Part shown: one piece after another, positions 7,791 to 15,819 of the stretch
Position numbering within the stretch: position 1 is the first letter of the stretch
Layout of the letters: each line of letters starts with the position of its first letter
NCBI RefSeq assembly: GCF_007858535.1
Contig: NZ_CP040174.1
Span: 682,001 to 746,000 of the forward strand
Direction of reading: 5' to 3'
DNA length: 64,000 bases
From: Arthrobacter sp. UKPF54-2
GTDB lineage: Bacteria; Actinomycetota; Actinomycetes; Actinomycetales; Micrococcaceae
Program-made: the position numbers and the translations under genes
Notes under the pieces: generated by a model
Databases searched by the model: none
The model's input: only the letters and a program-made list of their open reading frames with translations
What the model was told of the DNA's origin: nothing

Positions 7791-8674
7791 CGGGCCGTCC
7801 GCGGCCCAGACGCCCGGAGCACCGCGATTGCCACCCCGGCGAGGAGCAGCAGCCCGCCCGCCACTTCCGCCGGCGAGGGCACCTCGGACAGCACCAGCCA
7901 CGCGGTGGTCATCCCCACCACCGGGACCAGCAACGTGAACGGCACGACGGCGGAGGACGGGTACAGCCCCAGCAGCCGGTTCCAAATGCCGTAGCCCACG
8001 AGGGAGCCGAAAGCTGCGGTATAGACGGCACTGAGGATCGACACCGGCTGCAGGTCCAGCAGCGCCCCCGACAGTACGGCGGGACCGTCCACCAGCAGCG
8101 AAAGTCCGGCCAGTGGCAGGGGCACCACGGCACCGGACCACACCACCAGCCCCAGCCCCGACGCGGCCTTCGCCTTGCGCGCCACGACGTTGCCCGCGGC
8201 CCAGGACAGCGCCGCGGCGAGCACAATCAGCAGGGGCAGCAGCGGGGCCACGAGGCTACGGCCCACCGCCACCACAGACAGTCCGGCAATCCCAAGCACG
8301 ACGCCGGCCACCTGCCGGCGGGTGGGCCGTTCGCCAAGGATCCCGGCCGCCAGCAGGACCGTCAGCAGCACCTGCGCCTGCAGCACGAGCGACGCCAGCC
8401 CGGCGGGCATGCCGAGCGCCATGGCCAGGTAGAGCAGCCCGAACTGGCCCGCGCTCATCAGCAGGCCGACGCCGATGATGGCCTTCCAGCTCACGTCCGG
8501 TTTGCGGATAAAGAAAATGCAGGGAAACACCACCAGGGTGAAGCGCATGGCGACGAACAGGAGCGGCGGCATCTGCGCTCCGCCCCCGGGGTTCAGGCCA
8601 AGGTCGATGGCGACGAAGTTGATGCCCCACAGGATCGCCACCAGCAGGGCAAGCGCGGAATGGCGGGGGGTCAT
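7466..8674 (-). CDS. EamA-family drug/metabolite transporter with unusual C-terminal tail
   Basis: 402 aa. Residues 1-295 form the usual two EamA repeats with about ten TM helices (N-terminus MTPRHSALALLVAILWG), matching the normal family length of about 300. The remaining 107 residues are a repetitive RGAEARGAEARG tail read from the antisense of the convergent gene's PRASA repeats. No stop codon occurs in this frame before 7466, so the tail is encoded unless the sequence has an error. The substrate is unknown; the family exports amino acids and other metabolites. No strong ribosome site is visible before the ATG. Confidence 0.82.
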   Translation of the reverse strand: MTPRHSALALLVAILWGINFVAIDLGLNPGGGAQMPPLLFVAMRFTLVVFPCIFFIRKPDVSWKAIIGVGLLMSAGQFGLLYLAMALGMPAGLASLVLQAQVLLTVLLAAGILGERPTRRQVAGVVLGIAGLSVVAVGRSLVAPLLPLLIVLAAALSWAAGNVVARKAKAASGLGLVVWSGAVVPLPLAGLSLLVDGPAVLSGALLDLQPVSILSAVYTAAFGSLVGYGIWNRLLGLYPSSAVVPFTLLVPVVGMTTAWLVLSEVPSPAEVAGGLLLLAGVAIAVLRASGPRTARQRRVEGLAGGFGGSFAAGLDDDDGRLAAAAGVRAAEVRGAEARGAEARGAAGFGAAERGAPGRGVADRGAEARGAEARGAEARGADGRAAGLRGAGRRDAAVGRRDG

Positions 8675-8704
8675 CGTGCGAGCGGCCCCCGCCGTTCCGG
8701 CGCG

Positions 8705-9211
8705 TCAGAGATTGCGCGGCCGTTCGCCGTGGGGGCCCTCGGTGTCATGCCGTTCCGCAGCCGTGTCCTCGCGGATGCCGGCGCCTCCCGCTTCCGCCGG
8801 CCGCTCGCGGCTGCCCCGGTCCCGGCGCAGTTCCTCCTGGGGCGCGGCGTCCGCGTGGCGGGCGTCGCCGCGCTCGGTCACCACGACGTCGGGATCAACC
8901 TCGTCGGCCCGGCGGAGCTGCTCCTCGGCGCCGGCGCGAACGGTTTCGGCTTCCTGCTGCGTCCCGCGCGCCTGCATGCGGAGGCGTTCGGCTTCGACTT
9001 CGGCTGCCTTCGCGTCGGCTTCCGCCCGGGCCGCCTTCGCCTCGTGCTCGCGCGCGGCCAGCTGGTCGGCTTCCGCTTTTTCGCGCATTTCCGCGGCCCG
9101 GTTCCGGTCCGCGTCAGTCTTGCGCTTGCGGCTGAAGTACATTGCCCCTGCGACGATCGCGAGTACCACCACGACGCCGACGATGATCCCTACGAGCTGT
9201 CCTGAATCCAC
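8705..9211 (-). CDS. Single-pass membrane protein with coiled coil, unknown function
   Basis: 168 aa. One N-terminal TM helix (about residues 5-26), a short basic stop-transfer (SRKRKTDADRNR), then a long Glu/Ala/Arg-rich helix of about 75 residues likely to form a coiled coil (AAEMREKAEADQLAAREHEA), and a charged, disordered C-terminus. The orientation suggests the coiled coil is cytoplasmic. Nothing in the sequence gives an enzymatic role. It lies on the same strand as the EamA gene but 30 bp upstream with its own frame; co-transcription is possible. Confidence 0.65.
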   Translation of the reverse strand: MDSGQLVGIIVGVVVVLAIVAGAMYFSRKRKTDADRNRAAEMREKAEADQLAAREHEAKAARAEADAKAAEVEAERLRMQARGTQQEAETVRAGAEEQLRRADEVDPDVVVTERGDARHADAAPQEELRRDRGSRERPAEAGGAGIREDTAAERHDTEGPHGERPRNL

Positions 9212-9326
9212 GCTGATCCACCTTTTCCCTCGGTCGCTAAGACAACACCGGCAGTAAAAGCAATAACAGCATCAGTAAACAACACAATCAGCACGCAGGC
9301 CATCAATCCGGAAGCCCGCCGGCCTG

Positions 9327-9854
9327 CTACTTCGCCCGCGGCACCTTGAAGTGCGTCAGCCGGGCGTCCTGGCCGTCGAGTTCGGCCCACGGCTTCTCCG
9401 TCTCGAACACGGTCAGGCCGCTGGTGGGATAGCGGGTGGCCGCATCCATGTAGGCGTCATGGTTGGAGTCCCGGGAAGCGAGGTGCATGGCCAGGTCCTG
9501 CACGCCGGGCATGTGGGAGATCACCATCAGCGTTGTGACCGTGTCCGGAACGTGGTTGATGACCGCGAGCATGCGCTGGGCGGAGGCCCCGTAAAGGCCG
9601 TCCTCGAGTTTCGGCGTCGGGGCCTTGTCCCCCAGTTCACTGCACACCCAGGTGCAGGTCTGCCTGGTCCGCAGGGCGCTCGAGCACAGGATGAAGTCGG
9701 GAACCACACCGTGCTTGAGGAGCCATTTGCCGGCCAGCGGCGCCTCGCGGTGGCCGCGCTCTTCCAGCGGCCGTTCATGATCGGCCACGCCGCCGGGCCA
9801 GTCGGCCTTGGCGTGCCGCATGAGCACCAGCCGTTTGATGTGATGCGCGCTCAT
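9327..9854 (-). CDS. SixA-like histidine phosphatase
   Basis: 175 aa histidine-phosphatase (phosphoglycerate-mutase-like) fold. The catalytic RHA motif carries His14 (LVLMRHAKADW), an Arg lies in SALRTRQT, and the second catalytic His lies in VISHMPGVQD. The short length and the D/E-rich loop match the SixA branch, which dephosphorylates phosphohistidine proteins or small phosphoesters. Standalone gene. The start ATG at 9854 is supported by TAGGAT ending 6 nt upstream (leaderless). Confidence 0.85.
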   Translation of the reverse strand: MSAHHIKRLVLMRHAKADWPGGVADHERPLEERGHREAPLAGKWLLKHGVVPDFILCSSALRTRQTCTWVCSELGDKAPTPKLEDGLYGASAQRMLAVINHVPDTVTTLMVISHMPGVQDLAMHLASRDSNHDAYMDAATRYPTSGLTVFETEKPWAELDGQDARLTHFKVPRAK

Positions 9855-9860
9855 GGCTCA

Positions 9861-9866
9861 ATCCTA
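9861..9866 (-). promoter_or_regulatory. -10 element for leaderless start at 9854
   Basis: On the minus strand TAGGAT is followed by 6 nt and the ATG of the phosphatase; there is no Shine-Dalgarno. Confidence 0.55.
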
Positions 9867-9909
9867 GTGCGGCCAGGATCCGCCACGGGCGCGCATCACC
9901 TCAGTTCCC

Positions 9910-10113
9910 TCAGTCGTCCAGGACGAAGGTCACCTCAAGCACCACATGCCAGGCCACGACGGCGCCGTCGCTGATTTCGACCTTCTGCTCCTTCACCCAC
10001 GCCCCCGTGACATTGCGCAGGGTCTTGTTGGCCCGGTCGACGCCCTCCTTAATGGCGGCATCAAACGAGGTCTTCGAATTGGAGCTCAGGGTAGTAATAC
10101 GTGCAACAGACAT
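9910..10113 (-). CDS. Dodecin, flavin-storage protein
   Basis: 67 aa, the normal dodecin size. The sequence MSVARITTLSSNSKTSFDAA, an ANKTLRNV helix and the GAWVKEQKVEI strand match the family that assembles as a dodecamer and binds flavins (or CoA) in stacked pairs, protecting the cell from free flavin. The ATG at 10113 follows GGGAGGGAAC. A longer open frame extends upstream but is not used, given this ribosome site. It lies between the phosphatase and the winged-helix regulator on the same strand, with its own upstream spacer. Confidence 0.92.
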   Translation of the reverse strand: MSVARITTLSSNSKTSFDAAIKEGVDRANKTLRNVTGAWVKEQKVEISDGAVVAWHVVLEVTFVLDD

Positions 10114-10390
10114 GTTCCCTCCCAATAGTCGGATCGACGGGACCGAGACTACGCCCGAAGCCCCCAGACACAACAGGGCCAACAGCGGCGGACGCACGTA
10201 CCTAGAGCGGGCACTGCAGCGCAGCGGCACATCCCGAAAGCGCCGTTGTTGCGTGAGCGCCGCCGTCGGATCCCTGACCGAGCCCTGCGAGGTTAGGGGA
10301 CGGCGGCGCGAGCGCAGGCGCCGAGGGATCGTGCCGCGAAAGCGAAAGCGCCCGCCCCCATCAAGGGACGGGCGCTTCGCGAAAGCCAAG

Positions 10391-11263
10391 CTAGATGGAG
10401 TACTCCGGCGCGGCCCAGACAACAACCTCGGGGTGCTCGTAGAACCGGTACCCCTGCCCGCGCACAGTCCGCACGGTGTTGGCGAGACGGCCGAGCTTGG
10501 AGCGCAGGCGCCGGATGTGCACGTCGATGGTCCGCTCGTTGGGGACCTCTTCGGCATTGCGCCACAGGCCCTCCAGCAGCTCATCGCGGCCCACGGTGCG
10601 GGTGCCGTTCTCCACGAGGTAGTTGAGGAGCTCGAACTCCTTGAACGTCAGGTTCAGCGATTCGCCGTCGAGCGCCACTTCACGGCGGGCGAGGTCAATC
10701 AGCACGCCCGAGGGGCGCGGATCCTGCGGCTGCTGCAGCCGGGCGTTCTCGGCGCGCTGGCGGGCGCCGGCGGTCGGGTCGCCAAAGGTGGAGCGGACGA
10801 CGTCGAGCGCTGACCCCGGGGCGGACGCGGGGGCGACGGCGACGGCGGCGTAGCTTTCGGCACCGGCGACGAGCGACTGGGCGTAGGCGCGGATTTCCTG
10901 GGCCAGCTTGGCAATGGAGGTCCCGGCAGCCGCCGCGGTTTCCTCATCGATGCCCATGTAGAGCACAAAGCCGCGGGCCACGTTGTCGTTGGGCACGGGG
11001 CGGACCGGGCTGCCGTTGCCGGGGGCGATCACCGGAGTCGGCGCGGTGGCCGGGGACGGCTCGGCGGCGGGGACGGCACGCAGCTGGCCGTACGAGTTGG
11101 GGTTGTAGCCCTGGGCGGCGTAACCGGGGGCGGGGAAGCTGTTGCCTGCTCCCGCGGGGCCGTAGCTCGGGCGGCCGCCGAAGCCCTGGCGGAGGCCGGA
11201 TGCCTGGCCGGCCTTGTTGGCGTTACGGACGGAGATGTGGACGTATCCGGATGCAACTGACAT
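10391..11263 (-). CDS. Atypical OmpR-type winged-helix regulator without receiver domain
   Basis: 290 aa. The C-terminal 100 residues are a clear OmpR/PhoB winged helix (FKEFELLNYLVENGTRTVGR, then NERTIDVHIRRLRSKLGRL and VRTVRGQGYRF). The N-terminal 70 residues are Gly/Pro/Tyr-rich and disordered, and the middle (about 95-150) is a small domain without the Asp pocket of a receiver. It therefore should not be controlled by ordinary phosphotransfer. The ATG at 11263 follows GAGGTAAG. It sits below a 605-bp intergenic region with repeated short motifs. Function unknown; a global regulator is plausible. Confidence 0.78.
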   Translation of the reverse strand: MSVASGYVHISVRNANKAGQASGLRQGFGGRPSYGPAGAGNSFPAPGYAAQGYNPNSYGQLRAVPAAEPSPATAPTPVIAPGNGSPVRPVPNDNVARGFVLYMGIDEETAAAAGTSIAKLAQEIRAYAQSLVAGAESYAAVAVAPASAPGSALDVVRSTFGDPTAGARQRAENARLQQPQDPRPSGVLIDLARREVALDGESLNLTFKEFELLNYLVENGTRTVGRDELLEGLWRNAEEVPNERTIDVHIRRLRSKLGRLANTVRTVRGQGYRFYEHPEVVVWAAPEYSI

Positions 11264-11868
11264 GGAATGCTTACCTCAATGTGAATGGCCGTCATCGCGG
11301 CTCGAATGCTTAGTTCCCCGCAATGAGAACTGGGGAGGGGCGCCCGACGCTGGGCTGGGGGCGAATGCCTAGAAACGTTCTGGGGTGGAGAAGTTAGGCG
11401 TGCATTCGACAACAGCGCATCTCGGTACCAGCTGGTGCGCTGATCCAGGAAGCTGCGGCTGCAGGTGCTGTTGAGTTCTTGTTCACATTTGAAGTGTGCA
11501 ACGTAACAATGAGAACTAGCAAGTAACAATGGACCCCAAAGTCCGCATTGTGAGACAAAAAGGGCGATTGTAGCGCAAGTCACAATTCTGGCGTGTCAAG
11601 GAAGTGTGCTTTGTTTTTGCCGAACGAACGGTCGGGATTCGGCTTTGGGCGAAGATTCTTCGTTGCCACTCGTCGTCGGGCGGAAAATGTTCACCGTAAG
11701 GCGCGGCAGCCAAATCAGGCATCCGGGGCGCCCGCGCCTTTCCCGTCCGCGGGCCGGACAGGGGTCAAATCCAGCGGCCGGGACGGTCCAGCTCGCTAAG
11801 CTGTGATTCACAGCTCGCGCACAGGATCCCCAAAGCCATCCCCTACTGCCGGATTGGAGAGTTGTCGC
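11264..11868. other. 605-bp intergenic region, lower GC, with repeats
   Basis: No convincing gene. It separates two divergent regulators. GTAACAATG occurs twice 20 bp apart (11503-11511 and 11523-11531), CAATGAGAACT occurs near 11320 and again near 11507, and a perfect palindrome lies at 11799-11815. The middle part is markedly poorer in GC than the flanking genes. It probably holds promoters and operators for the winged-helix gene and for the two-component system. Confidence 0.6.
11799..11815. promoter_or_regulatory. Perfect 8+8-bp inverted repeat before the response regulator
   Basis: AGCTGTGA-T-TCACAGCT, 54 bp upstream of the response regulator start. It may be an operator, or a stem in the 5' leader. 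The half site TGTGA resembles CRP, but the spacing of 1 instead of 6 excludes a CRP site. Confidence 0.5.
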
Positions 11869-12609
11869 ATGGCCACCTCGCACTCTATGACCAACAACCT
11901 GCCCCACCTCACGCACCCGGACGGCTCACCCATCCGCGCCCTCGTGGTGGATGACGAACCCAGCCTCTCGGAGCTCATGAGCATGGGGCTGAGGATGGCC
12001 GGCTGGTCCGTGGCGGTGGCGGCGGACGGCCCCGCAGCGGTGAAACTCGCCAAGGATTTCCGCCCGGACGTGCTGGTTCTGGACGTTATGCTCCCCGGCT
12101 TCGACGGCGTCGAGCTGCTGGGCCGGATCCGGGCCTTCGCGCCGGAGGTTCCCGCGTTGTTCCTGACCGCCAAGGACGCGGTCCAGGACCGCATCACCGG
12201 CCTGGCGGCGGGCGGCGATGACTATGTGACCAAGCCGTTCAGTATGGAAGAGGTCCTGCTGCGGCTGCACCGGCTGGTCCAGCGCTCAGGCGTCGCGGCG
12301 ATGGACACTGCCGAGCTCGTGGTCGGGGACCTCGTCCTGAACGTGGACACCCGGGAAGTGACCCGCGCCGGGGAGGAACTGCATCTGACCGCCACCCAGT
12401 TCGAGCTGCTGCGCTACCTGATGGAGAACCCCAAGCGTGTGGTCAGCAAGGCGCAGATCCTGGACCGCGTCTGGGACTACGATTTCGGCGGCCAGGCCAA
12501 CATCGTGGAGCTCTACATCTCCTACCTCCGCAAGAAGGTCGACGCGGTCCACCCGCCGATGATCCATACCGTGCGCGGGGCCGGGTACGTCCTGAAACCG
12601 GCGGACTAG
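11869..12609 (+). CDS. OmpR-family response regulator
   Basis: 246 aa: a receiver domain at about residues 22-135 with the acidic pair DDE, the phosphoacceptor Asp72 in LVLDVMLPG, conserved Thr/Lys (FLTAKD, TKPF), and a C-terminal winged helix (about 150-245, YISYLRKKVDAVHPPMIHTV). The ATG at 11869 is preceded by GGAG at 8-10 nt; a longer frame from 11803 lacks conserved sequence. Forms a two-component pair with the kinase starting 3 bp downstream. Resembles the TcrX/PrrA-like actinobacterial group; the signal is unknown. Confidence 0.92.
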   Translation: MATSHSMTNNLPHLTHPDGSPIRALVVDDEPSLSELMSMGLRMAGWSVAVAADGPAAVKLAKDFRPDVLVLDVMLPGFDGVELLGRIRAFAPEVPALFLTAKDAVQDRITGLAAGGDDYVTKPFSMEEVLLRLHRLVQRSGVAAMDTAELVVGDLVLNVDTREVTRAGEELHLTATQFELLRYLMENPKRVVSKAQILDRVWDYDFGGQANIVELYISYLRKKVDAVHPPMIHTVRGAGYVLKPAD

Positions 12610-12612
12610 CCC

Positions 12613-14208
12613 GTGGCAGCTCCCGCCAGAGACCCTGCCGCCGGCCGGGACTGGCGCAGCCCTTCCACCTGGCACCTGCGCACCCGCCTGGTCCTGCTTG
12701 CCATGGCCCTCCTCGTCGCCATCTGTGGCGCCGTCGGGCTGGTCAGTTACGCCTCGATGAACCTGTTCCTGACCAAACAACTGGACTCCCAATTGGACCA
12801 GGCCTCCGAGCGGGCGCGCGAGTTCGGCCGGCCCGGCCCCGGCAGCGGCGACGGGCGCCGGGACCCGCTGGAAGCGCGCGGCCAGGCCGTGGGCACCCTC
12901 AATGCCCGGATCCTCGGTGACGCCGTCACCAGCGCCGGCTTCCTCGCCGACGACGCCACCCGGAAAGCGCTCTCCGCCGACGACGCCGGCGTTCTGCTGG
13001 CGCTCACCCCCGGCGCGCCGCCCGTTGACCGGACCCTCTCCAGCGGCGCGTACCGGCTGGTCGCGGCACAGACCCCGTACGGCGATGTGATCGTCACCGG
13101 CCTGCCCCTGAAGGACAAGCAAAACACCTTGGCTTCACTGGTCTGGACCATGGTGCTGGTCTCCTCCGGCGGCCTGGTGGTGATCGGGCTGGCCGGAACG
13201 GCGCTGATCCGGCGCACCATGAAACCGCTGGAGCACCTGTCCGAGGTGGCCACCAAGGTCTCCCGCCTCCCGCTCGACGCCGGCGAAGTTGCCCTGGCGG
13301 TGCGGGTGCCGCCGTCCGCCGCCAATCCCAGCACGGAGGTGGGCAGCGTGGGCTATGCCCTGAACCAGATGCTGGACAACGTCTCCAGCGCGCTGGAGTC
13401 GCGGCAACAAAGCGAGATGAAGGTCCGCCAGTTCGTTGCCGATGCCTCGCACGAGCTGCGGACCCCACTGACGGCCATCCGCGGCTACACGGAGCTGATG
13501 CGCATGACCGAGCACTTCACCCCGGACGGCCAGAAGTCCCTCGCCCGCGTGCAGAGCCAGTCGGAACGCATGACGGCCCTCGTGGAGGACCTGCTCCTGC
13601 TGGCCCGCCTCGACGAGGGCCAGCCGCTGAAGTTCAGCGAGGTGGATCTCTCGCAGCTCGCGATCGAGACGGTCAGCGACGAGAAGGTCATGGCCCCGGA
13701 CCGCATCTGGCAGCTGGAGCTCGCCGAGGAGCCCGTGGTGGTCCGGGGGGACGCCGCCCAGCTGCACCAGGTGCTGGCGAACCTGCTCTCCAACGCGCGC
13801 AAGCACACGGAGCCCGGCACCACCGTGACGACGGCGGTGACGTCCGCCGACGACGGCACTGCCGTCCTCACCGTGACGGACAACGGCACCGGCATTGCCC
13901 CCGACTTCGTGGACCGGGTGTTCCGCCGGTTTACCCGGGCCGACGTCTCCCGCCGGAACCCCGTCACGGCCGCGGCGCCAGCCGTCGCAGTTCCGGCGCC
14001 GGAAACGGCCGCGGCGCGGGCGCGCACCGGGGCCATCGCCCCCTCCACCTCCCCCGTTCCGGCCGCGACGGCGGAGGGCACCAGCGGGTTGGGGCTCTCC
14101 ATTGTGCAGGCCATCGTCGAAGCCCATGGCGGCACCGTCTACGTCACGTCCCGGCCCGGCCGCACGCAGTTCACCGTCCGCCTTCCGGCGGCGTCCCCCG
14201 CAGCCTAG
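12613..14208 (+). CDS. Sensor histidine kinase, partner of the preceding regulator
   Basis: 531 aa. TM1 at about residues 27-50, an extracytoplasmic sensor loop of about 125 residues, TM2 at about 178-199, HAMP, then HisKA with the phosphorylated His280 in DASHELRTPLTAIRGY, and a HATPase domain (N box NLLSNARKHTEPG, DNGTGIAPDF, GTSGLGLSIV). Between the F and G2 boxes, in the ATP lid, there is an Ala/Pro-rich insert of about 40 residues not seen in typical family members. The GTG start at 12613 lies 3 bp after the regulator stop, so the pair is co-translated. Confidence 0.9.
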   Translation: MAAPARDPAAGRDWRSPSTWHLRTRLVLLAMALLVAICGAVGLVSYASMNLFLTKQLDSQLDQASERAREFGRPGPGSGDGRRDPLEARGQAVGTLNARILGDAVTSAGFLADDATRKALSADDAGVLLALTPGAPPVDRTLSSGAYRLVAAQTPYGDVIVTGLPLKDKQNTLASLVWTMVLVSSGGLVVIGLAGTALIRRTMKPLEHLSEVATKVSRLPLDAGEVALAVRVPPSAANPSTEVGSVGYALNQMLDNVSSALESRQQSEMKVRQFVADASHELRTPLTAIRGYTELMRMTEHFTPDGQKSLARVQSQSERMTALVEDLLLLARLDEGQPLKFSEVDLSQLAIETVSDEKVMAPDRIWQLELAEEPVVVRGDAAQLHQVLANLLSNARKHTEPGTTVTTAVTSADDGTAVLTVTDNGTGIAPDFVDRVFRRFTRADVSRRNPVTAAAPAVAVPAPETAAARARTGAIAPSTSPVPAATAEGTSGLGLSIVQAIVEAHGGTVYVTSRPGRTQFTVRLPAASPAA

Positions 14209-14321
14209 TGGGGCAAGTCGCCACGCCGCCAGCCCGGCCTGCCGTTACCTAAATGTGACTTCCAAGGGAAAGTTCGGTACCGTTTTAGAGTGCGGCCATC
14301 GATCTGGCCGCGTATCCGGAT

Positions 14322-14490
14322 TGACGCCAAACTCTGCCGCTTCCCGGATTCCGATGGATTAGGCAGAGGCGGGGGACCCAGAGTTCCCGGGCATTCTGCA
14401 TCCATGCACCCTTGGGGTTAAGCCGCCACGTTGAGATTCCGTGCGGCCGGATTTTTGCATCCGAACCCGACAGCTAACTCCGTAGGCGTT
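14322..14490 (+). promoter_or_regulatory. Cyclic-di-AMP riboswitch (ydaO/yuaA class)
   Basis: The leader of the transglycosylase gene carries the class hallmarks: a closing helix GACGCC near 14323 with GGCGT at 14485-14489, the conserved GGCAGAGGCGGGGGACCCA (14362-14380), and TTGGGGTTAAGCCGCC (14412-14427). In actinobacteria this RNA precedes cell-wall hydrolase genes; binding of c-di-AMP usually lowers expression. Helix boundaries are approximate, since they were folded by eye. Confidence 0.85.
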
Positions 14491-14501
14491 GAGAGGCAAA
14501 C

Positions 14502-15251
14502 ATGACTGAATTCAAGGTACCCATGCGCCCAGAAGGCGCTAAACAGGCAGCTGAAGCCGACGTCGCGCGCCACCGCGCCGAGCCGGCCAAGCGCACGGCC
14601 CTGTCCCGGCTCGGCGCAGGTTCCAAGGGCAAGCGCGCCGCCGTCGTGGCGACCGCCCTCGCGGTCCTGCTGGGCGCGGGCGCCGCGGGCCAGGCTTCCA
14701 ACACCGCCGCCCACACGGAGGCCGCGTCCAAGGACTCCTCGCTGCAGAAGCTGGAGTTCGAACAGGTCGGCAGCAACGCCCCGGCCTCCCCCTCCACCGG
14801 CACTGTGGAGGCCAAGGCTTCCGACGTTACGCCGGCCGAGGCCCCGGCCCCGCCCGCGCCGGCGGCTCCGCCCGCGCCGGCGGCTCCTGCTCCGGCGGCT
14901 CCTGCGCCGGCCGCGGCTGCCCCGGCGCAGCCGGTCGCCGTCGACGATCCCGCGGGTGCGCAGGCCTACGCCGCCTCGCAGCTGCCCGCCCATGGCTGGG
15001 CCGCCAGCGAGATGCAGTGCCTGCAGAAACTGTGGACCAAGGAGTCCGACTGGAAGACCACTGCCACGAACGCGAGCAGCGGAGCCTATGGCGTGGTCCA
15101 GGCCCTGCCCGCCGAGAAAATGGCAAGCGCCGGCGCTGACTACCGCACCAACTACCGGACCCAGATCAACTGGGGACTGAAGTACGTGCAGGACCGCTAC
15201 GGCTCACCCTGCGGCGCTCTGAACTTCCACTACGCGCACAACTGGTACTAA
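14502..15251 (+). CDS. Secreted lytic transglycosylase-like protein (Rpf-like muralytic enzyme)
   Basis: 249 aa. A basic N-terminus of about 45 residues precedes a hydrophobic segment (AAVVATALAVLLGAGAAG) acting as signal anchor or signal peptide. A long Ala/Pro linker follows (about 105-150), and then a C-terminal transglycosylase-like domain of about 100 residues. It includes KESDW with the probable catalytic Glu, ASSGAYGVVQALP and the ending RYGSPCGALNFHYAHNWY. It cleaves peptidoglycan glycan strands outside the membrane. Its mRNA begins with a c-di-AMP riboswitch, linking wall remodelling to this second messenger. The ATG at 14502 follows GAGAGG. Confidence 0.85.
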   Translation: MTEFKVPMRPEGAKQAAEADVARHRAEPAKRTALSRLGAGSKGKRAAVVATALAVLLGAGAAGQASNTAAHTEAASKDSSLQKLEFEQVGSNAPASPSTGTVEAKASDVTPAEAPAPPAPAAPPAPAAPAPAAPAPAAAAPAQPVAVDDPAGAQAYAASQLPAHGWAASEMQCLQKLWTKESDWKTTATNASSGAYGVVQALPAEKMASAGADYRTNYRTQINWGLKYVQDRYGSPCGALNFHYAHNWY

Positions 15252-15289
15252 ACCGCCGCCACGCAGGCCCCGGCCCCGGCGGAAAGGCC

Positions 15290-15318
15290 AGGCCCCGGAT
15301 CCATTGGATCCGGGGCCT
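15290..15318. terminator. Terminator hairpin after the transglycosylase gene
   Basis: A stem of AGGCCCCGGATCC with GGATCCGGGGCCT and a 3-nt loop ATT, 39 bp after the stop. The U-tract is poor (TTG), but the stem is long and perfect. It may also serve the convergent VOC gene. Confidence 0.7.
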
Positions 15319-15387
15319 TGCGTGCGTCTGTCCCCGCGCCGGCCGGGCCTGCCGGCCGGGCCCGCCGGCCGGGCCTGCGCGTGCCGG

Positions 15388-15765
15388 CTAGCCGTTGGGA
15401 CGGTTGGGGATGTATTGCACGGCCCATTTATTGCCGTCCGGGTCGGCGAAGTAGACGAAGTGGCCCCAGTCCTGGACGTCAATGTCGCTGACGTCCACGC
15501 CGTTGTCCTTCAGCTGCCGGTGCGCGGCTTGGATGTCGCTGACCACCAGCTGGAGGCTGGGGGCGGTGCCGGGGGCGGCGTCGTTGAGGCCCTCGCCGAT
15601 CGCAATGGAGCACCCGGACCCGGGCGGTGTCAGCTGGACGAAGCGGATGCCTTCGGCGGGCCGCTCGTCGTAGTCGGCGTTGAAGCCCACCTTGTTGACG
15701 TAAAAATCCTTGGCCCGGTCCACGTCGGATACCGGGACAAATACGAGTTCAAGTTTCCAGTCCAT
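15388..15765 (-). CDS. VOC-superfamily (glyoxalase/dioxygenase-like) protein
   Basis: 125 aa with two beta-alpha-beta-beta-beta modules typical of the vicinal oxygen chelate fold (LELVFVPVSDVDRAKDFYV at the start; WGHFVYFADPDGNKWAVQYI at the end). The substrate cannot be told; relatives include glyoxalases, epoxide and antibiotic resistance proteins. The ATG at 15765 is preferred over the GTG at 15771 because TACCGT lies exactly 6 nt upstream of the ATG and there is no ribosome site, indicating a leaderless transcript. Lies on the same strand as upp but with a separate promoter. Confidence 0.8.
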   Translation of the reverse strand: MDWKLELVFVPVSDVDRAKDFYVNKVGFNADYDERPAEGIRFVQLTPPGSGCSIAIGEGLNDAAPGTAPSLQLVVSDIQAAHRQLKDNGVDVSDIDVQDWGHFVYFADPDGNKWAVQYIPNRPNG

Positions 15766-15771
15766 GGGCAC

Positions 15772-15777
15772 ACGGTA
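15772..15777 (-). promoter_or_regulatory. -10 element for leaderless start at 15765
   Basis: TACCGT on the minus strand, then 6 nt, then ATG. It decides between ATG 15765 and GTG 15771. Confidence 0.55.
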
Positions 15778-15819
15778 GTCCCGAGCGCTGCCCGCCGGAA
15801 CCCTTGACCGGCTGCGGAA

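Noticed and set aside
9190..9390. Small minus-strand frame with one hydrophobic stretch
   Set aside because: No ribosome site or leaderless -10, and it overlaps the ends of two better-supported genes.
11799..11815. CRP site in AGCTGTGATTCACAGCT
   Set aside because: Half sites are only 1 bp apart; CRP/GlxR sites need 6.
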